From positions 34,652,501 to 34,716,500 of the forward strand of contig NC_073361.2 in NCBI RefSeq assembly GCF_027580225.2: 64,000 nucleotides of DNA. Reading direction: 5' to 3'. The notes beneath the pieces were generated by a model that saw only the letters and a list, made by a program, of their open reading frames with translations, made no database searches and was not told where the DNA came from. Positions 43,015 to 54,400 of this stretch are shown piece after piece; within the stretch, counting starts at the first letter, position 1, and the number at the start of each line of letters is the position of its first letter. Both the position numbers and the translations under genes were made by a program. Origin of the DNA: Misgurnus anguillicaudatus (Eukaryota; Chordata; Actinopteri; Cypriniformes; Cobitidae).

Positions 43015-45717
43015 TGGGTTCATGTGAAACTGCAAAACACAAGCTTTACAATGATGTATCACACAGTCTGATTGGACTTTGTTTTGATTAAAAATTAAGA
43101 AATTTGTACATGCAACTTTACCATTGTGATTCACAGGCCTTGTGGCCTAAAACAGGCTCAACTGTAACTCTTCTCCTTCCTGTTAGGAACAACACACAGT
43201 AAAGTCACTCATATGTCTGTAAACTACACATACACACCTTTAATTTGATATAAAACAAAAGACAATAGCTTCAGATTTGACTGATATACAAAGATATTTG
43301 TACATGCAGTTTACCAAATGATTTACAGGCCTTTTGCAATGACCTCAACAAGGCCGATTTGACCCCTGTTCCCTCGAGCTGTGAGTACAATACAACAATG
43401 AGCTTGGGTTCATGTGAAACTGCAAAACACAAGCTTTACAATGATGTATCACACAGTCTGATTGGACTTTGTTTTGATTAAAAATTAAGAAATTTGTACA
43501 TGCAACTTTACCATTGTGATTCACAGGCCTTGTGGCCTAAAACAGGCTCAACTGTAACTCTTCTCCTTCCTGTTAGGAACAACACACAGTAAAGTCACTC
43601 ATATGTCTGTAAACTACACATACACACCTTTAATTTGATATAAAACAAAAATACAATAGCTTCAGATTTGACTGATATACAAAGATATTTGTACATGCAG
43701 TTTACCAAATGATTTACAGGCCTTTTGCAATGACCTCAACAAGGCTGATTTGACCCCTGTTCCCTCGAGCTGTGAGTTACATACAACAATGAGCTTGGGT
43801 TCATGTGAAACTGCAAAACACAAGCTTTACAATGATGTATCACACAGTCTGATTGGACTTTGTTTTGATTAAAAATTAAGAAATTTGTACATGCAACTTT
43901 ACCATTGTGATTCACAGGCCTTGTGGCCTAAAACAGGCTCAACTGTAACTCTTCTCCTTCCTGTTAGGAACAACACACAGTAAAGTCACTCATATGTCTG
44001 TAAACTACACATACACACCTTTAATTTGATATAAAACAAAAATACAATAGCTTCAGATTTGACTGATATACAAAGATATTTGTACATGCAGTTTACCAAA
44101 TGATTTACAGGCCTTTTGCAATGACCTCAACAAGGCTGATTTGACCCCTGTTCCCTCGAGCTGTGAGTTACATACAACAATGAGCTTGGGTTCATGTGAA
44201 ACTGCAAAACACAAGCTTTACAATGATGTATCACACAGTCTGATTGGACTTTGTTTTGATTAAAAATTAAGAAATTTGTACATGCAACTTTACCATTGTG
44301 ATTCACAGGCCTTGTGGCCTAAAACAGGCTCAACTGTAACTCTTCTCCTTCCTGTTAGGAACAACACACAGTAAAGTCACTCATATGTCTGTAAACTACA
44401 CATACACACCTTTAATTTGATATAAAACAAAAGACAATAGCTTCAGATTTGACTGATATACAAAGATATTTGTACATGCAGTTTACCAAATGATTTACAG
44501 GCCTTTTGCAATGACCTCAACAAGGCCGATTTGACCCCTGTTCCCTCGAGCTGTGAGTACAATACAACAATGAGCTTGGGTTCATGTGAAACTGCAAAAC
44601 ACAAGCTTTACAATGATGTATCACACAGTCTGATTGGACTTTGTTTTGATTAAAAATTAAGAAATTTGTACATGCAACTTTACCATTGTGATTCACAGGC
44701 CTTGTGGCCTAAAACAGGCTCAACTGTAACTCTTCTCCTTCCTGTTAGGAACAACACACAGTAAAGTCACTCATATGTCTGTAAACTACACATACACACC
44801 TTTAATTTGATATAAAACAAAAGACAATAGCTTCAGATTTGACTGATATACAAAGATGTTTGTACATGCAGTTTACCAAATGATTTACAGGCCTTTTGCA
44901 ATGACCTCAACAAGGCTGATTTGACCCCTGTTCCCTCGAGCTGTGAGTTACATACAACAATGAGCTTGGGTTCATGTGAAACTGCAAAACACAAGCTTTA
45001 CAATGATGTATCACACAGTCTGATTGGACTTTGTTTTGATTAAAAATTAAGAAATTTGTACATGCAACTTTACCATTGTGATTCACAGGCCTTGTGGCCT
45101 AAAACAGGCTCAACTGTAACTCTTCTCCTTCCTGTTAGGAACAACACACAGTAAAGTCCCTCATATGTCTGTAAACTACACATACACACCTTTAATTTGA
45201 TATAAAAAACAAAAGACAATAGCTTCAGATTTGACTGATATACAAAGATGTTTGTACAGGCAATTTACCAAATAATTTACAGGCCTTTTGCAATGACCTC
45301 AACAAGGCCGATTTGACCCCTGTTATCTCGAGCTGTGAGTAACATACAACAATGAGCTTGGGTTCATGTGAAACTGCAAAACACAAGCATTACAATGATG
45401 TATCACACAATCTGATTGGACTTTGTTTTGATTAAAAATTAAGAAATTTGTACATGCAACTTTACCATTGTGATTCACAGGCCTTGTGGCCTAAAACAGG
45501 CTCAACTGTAACTCTTCTCCTTCCTGTTAGGAACAACACACAGTAAAGTCACTCATATGTCTGTAAACCACACATACACACCTTTAATTTGATATAAAAC
45601 AAAAGACAATAGCTTCAGACTGATATACACAGATTTTTGTACAGGCAGTTTACCAAATAATTTACTAGCCTTTTGCAATGACCTCAACAAGGCCGATTTG
45701 ACCCCTGTTATCTCGAG
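43015..45717 (+). repeat. ~390-bp satellite, array 3 (~7 monomers)
   Basis: Same orientation as the other arrays. Most monomers here are the TACATGCAGTTTACCAAATG type, with the last two changing to the TACAGGCA type. It ends at TGTTATCTCGAGCT, fused to GC-rich sequence. Confidence 0.95.
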
Positions 45718-46187
45718 CTTCGGTCGGTCGCTCTGCCGGAGGGGAGCTTTCGAACGAGCCTACCCGCGACCCTCTAGCCCTTTCCCCGGCCGAGATACGG
45801 CGGTCCCTCCCCGGATTTTCCCAGGGGCGCAGCTCGGGCGCCTTTGCTCCGATCGACTCGCCCTTTGGGTCGGTTGCTCCACGCGAGGGGACCTTTCGAA
45901 CGAGCCTACCCGCGAGCCTCTAGCCCTTTCCCCGGCCGAGATAACCCTAACCTAACCCTAACCTTGCTCCACCGGAGGGGACCTTTCCAACGAGCCGACC
46001 CGCGTCTCTCTAACCCCAAGCCCGGCAGAGATACGGCGGTCCCTCCGCGGATTTTCCCACGGCCGCAGCTCGGGCGCCTTTGCTCGGATCGACTCGCCCT
46101 TTGGGTCGTTTGCTCTACCGGAGCGGCCCTATCCAACGAGCCAAAACGCTTCTCTCTAACCCTAAGCCCGGCCGAGATACGGGGTTA
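45718..46187. repeat. GC-rich satellite, block 4, split by a telomere-like tract
   Basis: About three units, interrupted at 45942-45963 by CCCTAA-type repeats and ending at CCGAGATACGGGGTTAGG, where the next repeat family begins. Confidence 0.88.
45942..45963. repeat. Interstitial telomere-like tract (CCCTAA)
   Basis: TAACCCTAACCTAACCCTAA and two further bases sit within a GC-rich unit after GGCCGAGA. Confidence 0.85.
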
Positions 46188-46845
46188 GGTTAGTCCAGAG
46201 CCCAGACAAGTCCAGACCCGGTTGTGCATGGGCCATCAAGCTCTGACCACTCCAGACAATCCAATGGACACCCCAGGAACCAGAAAAGCCCCCCGCCCCC
46301 ATCATACAAAAATATGTAATCTTCACACATCAACAGTTCTCTGAATAGGCCATAAGAAAGGAGAAAGTCCATCCTTTGGTGTAATCTGTACGTAGAGAGG
46401 GTGAGAGACCATGACCAATCCACCACTGTGTACCTAGAACAGCCTCCAGGACCTCTGTGTTTAGATTTTGTGTCTGAAGAAGGGAATTTTTATTTTATTC
46501 AGTGTGTTCAAATGATCTTTTATTGTGTAAGGGAAATATAATGTCAAAATGGATTTTTAAAGGAGTACTGCATCACAGTATGAGTCAATGGTGCGCCAGA
46601 TACAAAGTGTGTTAAAATCAGTATATGGGGTTCTAATCTATAATGATGTGGATTTTAGATGTATAGTGTATGTCAGACACAGTGTATCACACCATAAGGG
46701 TTATATTCATATAGTGTTTAATTTATATAGGGCTAGTGCACTTGGGTTAACCGCCCAGGTCCCTGTGATGTTGGGGTTAGAAAAGGGAGAGGTTTAGGGT
46801 TCTAATGAACTTGGTGTAAAAACTCCCATAGGGGTGGTGTAATTG
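46188..46845. repeat. Diverged copy of the post-telomeric repeat head plus AT-rich tail
   Basis: After GGTTAGGTTAG it reads TCCAGAGCCCAGACAAGTCC, with CATGGGCCATCAAG and CCACTCCAGACAATCC, recognisably the same head as at 46870 and 47624 but more diverged. The remainder has no gene. Confidence 0.7.
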
Positions 46846-46864
46846 GGGTTAGGTTAGGGTTAGG
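46846..46864. repeat. Interstitial telomere-like tract (TTAGGG)
   Basis: GGGGTTAGGTTAGGGTTAG directly precedes the head of the ~920-bp repeat. Confidence 0.8.
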
Positions 46865-48483
46865 AGTTCAGGTTAGTCCAGAGACTGAACAAGTCCAGAC
46901 TCGGTTTGCATGGGCCATCAGTCAACTGACCACTCCGAGCAATCCCATCAGCGCCCCCAGGAACAGAAAGGCCCCCACCCCACAGCCCCACTGTATGTAT
47001 GGTTGTTGTACCGTATGTCAAAAGGTATAAGAACATACCTGAGGTATCCATGTACGTAGAGAAACTGTGAGTTCCACATCCACAATCAACAGGTGAACAA
47101 TTCTTTAATCATGTATAATTTTAATCTCATCAGTGTCTGTGTTTGTAATTTTTGTGTTTTAATATGAATTATTATATGTGTGTATATATACTGTGTATAT
47201 AATGTGTGTGCCTCCTATGGGGTATTTTTTTAATATTTATATTTATGCTGTGTGTAAAATCCTGTGTATTATGCTACTATACTTTTGTATAGTATAAATG
47301 AGTTCAATGTATTGTGATATAGGGGTTATGAATGTATAGTGTATCAATTATAAAGGGTTGTGGCCTACAGGGTTGGGGGCTATTTGTCAATGAAAGGATA
47401 ATCTTAGGTTTTGTGACCTTGGGGTTAGGGAATGGGGGGGATATATGCTTAGGTCATGTGACCTTGGGGTTAGGAAAAGGGTAGGTTGGGGCTTCTGTCA
47501 GTGTGTATGGGGAGATCAGGGCTCAGGTTTTGTGACCTTGGGGTTAGGGAAAGGGGTAGGTGTGGTGTTCTATTTTTGTTGTTGTGGCAGGTTAGGGTTA
47601 GGGTTAGGTTAGGGTTAGGAGTTCAGGTTAGTCCAGAGACTGAACAAGTCCAGACTCGGTTTGCATGGGCCATCAGTCAACTGACCACTCCGAGCAATCC
47701 CATCAGCGCCCCCAGGAACAGAAAGGCCCCCACCCCACAGTCCCACTGTATGTATGGTTGTTGTACCGTATGTCAAGGGTTAGGAGTTCAGGTTAGTCCA
47801 GAGACTGAACAAGTCCAGACTCGGTTTGCATGGGCCATCAGTCAACTGACCACTCCGAGCAATCCCATCAGCGCCCCCAGGAACAGAAAGGCCCCCACCC
47901 CACAGTCCCACTGTATGTATGGTTGTTGTACCGTATGTCAAAAGGTATAAGAACATACCTGAGGTATCCATGTACGTAGAGAAACTGTGAGTTCCACATC
48001 CACAATCAACAGGTGAACAATTCTTTAATCATGTATAATTTTAATCTCATCAGTGTCTTGTGTTTGTAATTTTTGTGTTTTAATATGAATTATTATATGT
48101 GTGTATATATACTGTGTATATAGTGTGTGTGCCTCCTATGGGGTATTTTTTTAATATTTATATTTATACTGTGTGTAAAATCCTGTGTATTATGCTACTA
48201 TACTTTTGTATAGTATAAATGAATTCAATGTATTGTGATATAGGGGTTATGAATGTATAGTGTTTCAATTATAAAGGGTTGTGGCCTACAGGGTTGGGGG
48301 CTATTTGTCAATGAAAGGATAATCTTAGGTTTTGTGACCTTGGGGTTAGGGAATGGGGGGGATATACGCTTAGGTCATGTGACCTTGGGGTTAGGAAAAG
48401 GGTAGGTTGGGGCTTCTGTCAGTGTGTATGGGGAGATCAGGGCTCAGGTTTGTGACCTTGGGGTTAGGGAAAGGGGTAGGTGT
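46865..48483. repeat. ~920-bp repeat: one full unit, one 160-bp partial unit, one truncated unit
   Basis: GTTCAGGTTAGTCCAGAGAC occurs at about 46866, 47621 and 47786. The first-to-third distance is 920 bp with very high identity. The second copy covers only about 160 bp before the third restarts. Each unit has a CA/GT-rich middle and repeated GTGACCTTGGGGTTAGG motifs. Frames (for example 47486-47950) arise from the partial duplication. Confidence 0.88.
47590..47620. repeat. Interstitial telomere-like tract (TTAGGG)
   Basis: About five TTAGG(G) units, GGTTAGGGTTAGGGTTAGGT and onward, immediately before the partial 920-bp unit. Confidence 0.88.
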
Positions 48484-51400
48484 GGTTAGGAATTGGCTAA
48501 AAGCCAGGCCACAGCCAGACCCAAGGTCCAACTCGGAAGCACTGACCATCGCTCAACTGGCCGCCTCAGGTAAGTCCCCATTATCATGCCAAAGGCCCAA
48601 AATAGTGTGCACAAGCACTTACAAAATTCTACATTTTGAAAAATAAATCCACATTAGTGGTTAGTGAGCTTAGGGCTGCTTTTTGCAGGGCTCGTGTGAC
48701 GTTGGGGTTAGAGTTTGTGTTCAGGTGAGAGGATCTGTATGGATCTACTTCAATCACCGTCAACATTAAAGGACTCCAGATGGTGTTATGCTGGTGTTCG
48801 AGAGAAGGCTTTGGTTTGTTAGCCTGTCACGCGACGTTTCGACAGCTTTTTGTGTCTTCTTCAGGCGAGGCTTAATTTTTAAATTTATTAAAGAGGACTC
48901 AACACCGTTCTTCTGGTGGAGACTGATTTAAAATGAGGCTCTACACTGTTCAAAAGCTTCAGAAGGACCTTCAACATCGTCCAATGACAGAGATTGATAC
49001 GAGACCGGTACTCTACACTGTTCTTCTGACATATGACCATAACACACCGACCCAAAGTGTGCCTCCATCTTATTTGAGACGTGAGATACCCTTTTATACA
49101 TCCATCCTATGCTTACTTTCCACATTTCGGGCTGATAGGAGATTTCTAGGGTGGTCTTTAATGTCTATTTCTCAGTGGAAACCAGATCCAAAATAAATAC
49201 TCCATGTCCATCTTCTTGTTGAGAAACCTTCTTACTAGTTTTGATACCAGCGGAGGCTGATTTTAAATGAGTTCTCAACACTCTATGCGGTGGAGTTTAT
49301 ATACCACACATAAATATTTTTTTATTGTGTGTTTAACATTTTCTTTTAAATGTAAAACCCCTTTAATAATTTTACATCCACTTTTCCTCTGTCTCAGTGT
49401 CTATCTTTTATAGCTCTTTATATATCTGAGAAGGGCGTGGCTTCTCTCCTAATTTTCTTTCTTCTTCCCAACGTGAAATAAAATTTTAGAAAGCATATTT
49501 TTGCTTTTTACTTGCAATACCATAGTGAAACCATTGGCACAACAATGTGAACCACACTTTTCAAGGTCCAGAGAGCGAGGCACTCGCATGAGTTAGGTTA
49601 GGAATTGGCTAAAAGCCAGGCCAAAGCCAGACCCAAGGTCCAACTCGGAAGCACTGACCATCGTTCAACTGGCCGCCTCAGGTAAGTCCCCATTATCATG
49701 CCAAAGGCCCAAAATAGTATGCACAAGCACTCACATAATTCTACATTTTGAAAAATAAATCCACATTAGTGGTTAGTGAGCTTAGGGCTGCTTTTTGCAG
49801 GGCTCGTGTGACGTTGGGGTTAGAGTTTGTGTTCAGGTGAGAGGATCTGTATGGATCTACTTCAATCACCGTCAACATTAAAGGACTCCAGATGGTGTTA
49901 TGCTGGTGTTCGAGAGAAGGCTTTGGTTTGTTAGCCTGTCACGCGACGTTTCGACAGCTTTTTGTGTCTTCTTCAGGCGAGGCTTAATTTTTAAATTTAT
50001 TAAAGAGGACTCAACACCGTTCTTCTGGTGGAGACTGATTTAAAATGAGGCTCTACACTGTTCAAAAGCTTCAGAAGGACCTTCAACATCGTCCAATGAC
50101 AGAGATTGATACGAGACCGGTACTCTACACTGTTCTTCTGACATATGACCATAACACACCGACCCAAAGTGTGCCTCCATCTTATTTGAGACGTGAGATA
50201 CCCTTTTATACATCCATCCTATGCTTACTTTCCACATTTCGGGCTGATAGGAGATTTCTAGGGTGGTCTTTAATGTCTATTTCTCAGTGGAAACCAGATC
50301 CAAAATAAATACTCCATGTCCATCTTCTTGTTGAGAAACCTTCTTACTAGTTTTGATACCAGCGGAGGCTGATTTTAAATGAGTTCTCAACACTCTATGC
50401 GGTGGAGTTTATATACCACACATAAATATTTTTTTATTGTGTGTTTAACATTTTCTTTTAAATGTAAAACCCCTTTAATAATTTTACATCCACTTTTCCT
50501 CTGTCTCAGTGTCTATCTTTTATAGCTCTTTATATATCTGAGAAGGGCGTGGCTTCTCTCCTAATTTTCTTTCTTCTTCCCAACGTGAAATAAAATTTTA
50601 GAAAGCATATTTTTGCTTTTTACTTGCAATACCATAGTGAAACCATTGGCACAACAATGTGAACCACACTTTTCAAGGTCCAGAGAGCGAGGCACTCGCA
50701 TGAGTTAGGTTAGGAATTGGCTAAAAGCCAGGCCAAAGCCAGACCCAAGGTCCAACTCGGAAGCACTGACCATCGTTCAACTGGCCGCCTCAGGTAAGTC
50801 CCCATTATCATGCCAAAGGCCCAAAATAGTATGCACAAGCACTCACATAATTCTACATTTTGAAAAATAAATCCACATTAGTGGTTAGTGAGCTTAGGGC
50901 TGCTTTTTGCAGGGCTCGTGTGACGTTGGGGTTAGAGTTTGTGTTCAGGTGAGAGGATCTGTATGGATCTACTTCAATCACCGTCAACATTAAAGGACTC
51001 CAGATGGTGTTATGCTGGTGTTCGAGAGAAGGCTTTGGTTTGTTAGCCTGTCACGCGACGTTTCGACAGCTTTTTGTGTCTTCTTCAGGCGAGGCTTAAT
51101 TTTTAAATTTATTAAAGAGGACTCAACACCGTTCTTCTGGTGGAGACTGATTTAAAATGAGGCTCTACACTGTTCAAAAGCTTCAGAAGGACCTTCAACA
51201 TCGTCCAATGACAGAGATTGATACGAGACCGGTACTCTACACTGTTCTTCTGACATATGACCATAACACACCGACCCAAAGTGTGCCTCCATCTTATTTG
51301 AGACGTGAGATACCCTTTTATACATCCATCCTATGCTTACTTTCCACATTTCGGGCTGATAGGAGATTTCTAGGGTGGTCTTTAATGTCTATTTCTCAGT

Positions 51401-54400
51401 GGAAACCAGATCCAAAATAAATACTCCATGTCCATCTTCTTGTTGAGAAACCTTCTTACTAGTTTTGATACCAGCGGAGGCTGATTTTAAATGAGTTCTC
51501 AACACTCTATGCGGTGGAGTTTATATACCACACATAAATATTTTTTTATTGTGTGTTTAACATTTTCTTTTAAATGTAAAACCCCTTTAATAATTTTACA
51601 TCCACTTTTCCTCTGTCTCAGTGTCTATCTTTTATAGCTCTTTATATATCTGAGAAGGGCGTGGCTTCTCTCCTAATTTTCTTTCTTCTTCCCAACGTGA
51701 AATAAAATTTTAGAAAGCATATTTTTGCTTTTTACTTGCAATACCATAGTGAAACCATTGGCACAACAATGTGAACCACACTTTTCAAGGTCCAGAGAGC
51801 GAGGCACTCGCATGAGTTAGGTTAGGAATTGGCTAAAAGCCAGGCCAAAGCCAGACCCAAGGTCCAACTCGGAAGCACTGACCATCGTTCAACTGGCCGC
51901 CTCAGGTAAGTCCCCATTATCATGCCAAAGGCCCAAAATAGTATGCACAAGCACTCACATAATTCTACATTTTGAAAAATAAATCCACATTAGTGGTTAG
52001 TGAGCTTAGGGCTGCTTTTTGCAGGGCTCGTGTGACGTTGGGGTTAGAGTTTGTGTTCAGGTGAGAGGATCTGTATGGATCTACTTCAATCACCGTCAAC
52101 ATTAAAGGACTCCAGATGGTGTTATGCTGGTGTTCGAGAGAAGGCTTTGGTTTGTTAGCCTGTCACGCGACGTTTCGACAGCTTTTTGTGTCTTCTTCAG
52201 GCGAGGCTTAATTTTTAAATTTATTAAAGAGGACTCAACACCGTTCTTCTGGTGGAGACTGATTTAAAATGAGGCTCTACACTGTTCAAAAGCTTCAGAA
52301 GGACCTTCAACATCGTCCAATGACAGAGATTGATACGAGACCGGTACTCTACACTGTTCTTCTGACATATGACCATAACACACCGACCCAAAGTGTGCCT
52401 CCATCTTATTTGAGACGTGAGATACCCTTTTATACATCCATCCTATGCTTACTTTCCACATTTCGGGCTGATAGGAGATTTCTAGGGTGGTCTTTAATGT
52501 CTATTTCTCAGTGGAAACCAGATCCAAAATAAATACTCCATGTCCATCTTCTTGTTGAGAAACCTTCTTACTAGTTTTGATACCAGCGGAGGCTGATTTT
52601 AAATGAGTTCTCAACACTCTATGCGGTGGAGTTTATATACCACACATAAATATTTTTTTATTGTGTGTTTAACATTTTCTTTTAAATGTAAAACCCCTTT
52701 AATAATTTTACATCCACTTTTCCTCTGTCTCAGTGTCTATCTTTTATAGCTCTTTATATATCTGAGAAGGGCGTGGCTTCTCTCCTAATTTTCTTTCTTC
52801 TTCCCAACGTGAAATAAAATTTTAGAAAGCATATTTTTGCTTTTTACTTGCAATACCATAGTGAAACCATTGGCACAACAATGTGAACCACACTTTTCAA
52901 GGTCCAGAGAGCGAGGCACTCGCATGAGTTAGGTTAGGAATTGGCTAAAAGCCAGGCCAAAGCCAGACCCAAGGTCCAACTCGGAAGCACTGACCATCGT
53001 TCAACTGGCCGCCTCAGGTAAGTCCCCATTATCATGCCAAAGGCCCAAAATAGTATGCACAAGCACTCACATAATTCTACATTTTGAAAAATAAATCCAC
53101 ATTAGTGGTTAGTGAGCTTAGGGCTGCTTTTTGCAGGGCTCGTGTGACGTTGGGGTTAGAGTTTGTGTTCAGGTGAGAGGATCTGTATGGATCTACTTCA
53201 ATCACCGTCAACATTAAAGGACTCCAGATGGTGTTATGCTGGTGTTCGAGAGAAGGCTTTGGTTTGTTAGCCTGTCACGCGACGTTTCGACAGCTTTTTG
53301 TGTCTTCTTCAGGCGAGGCTTAATTTTTAAATTTATTAAAGAGGACTCAACACCGTTCTTCTGGTGGAGACTGATTTAAAATGAGGCTCTACACTGTTCA
53401 AAAGCTTCAGAAGGACCTTCAACATCGTCCAATGACAGAGATTGATACGAGACCGGTACTCTACACTGTTCTTCTGACATATGACCATAACACACCGACC
53501 CAAAGTGTGCCTCCATCTTATTTGAGACGTGAGATACCCTTTTATACATCCATCCTATGCTTACTTTCCACATTTCGGGCTGATAGGAGATTTCTAGGGT
53601 GGTCTTTAATGTCTATTTCTCAGTGGAAACCAGATCCAAAATAAATACTCCATGTCCATCTTCTTGTTGAGAAACCTTCTTACTAGTTTTGATACCAGCG
53701 GAGGCTGATTTTAAATGAGTTCTCAACACTCTATGCGGTGGAGTTTATATACCACACATAAATATTTTTTTATTGTGTGTTTAACATTTTCTTTTAAATG
53801 TAAAACCCCTTTAATAATTTTACATCCACTTTTCCTCTGTCTCAGTGTCTATCTTTTATAGCTCTTTATATATCTGAGAAGGGCGTGGCTTCTCTCCTAA
53901 TTTTCTTTCTTCTTCCCAACGTGAAATAAAATTTTAGAAAGCATATTTTTGCTTTTTACTTGCAATACCATAGTGAAACCATTGGCACAACAATGTGAAC
54001 CACACTTTTCAAGGTCCAGAGAGCGAGGCACTCGCATGAGTTAGGTTAGGAATTGGCTAAAAGCCAGGCCAAAGCCAGACCCAAGGTCCAACTCGGAAGC
54101 ACTGACCATCGTTCAACTGGCCGCCTCAGGTAAGTCCCCATTATCATGCCAAAGGCCCAAAATAGTATGCACAAGCACTCACATAATTCTACATTTTGAA
54201 AAATAAATCCACATTAGTGGTTAGTGAGCTTAGGGCTGCTTTTTGCAGGGCTCGTGTGACGTTGGGGTTAGAGTTTGTGTTCAGGTGAGAGGATCTGTAT
54301 GGATCTACTTCAATCACCGTCAACATTAAAGGACTCCAGATGGTGTTATGCTGGTGTTCGAGAGAAGGCTTTGGTTTGTTAGCCTGTCACGCGACGTTTC

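Noticed and set aside
47486..47950. 154-codon frame with an internal 50-residue duplication
   Set aside because: The duplication is the 160-bp partial unit of the 920-bp repeat. No domain or start context.
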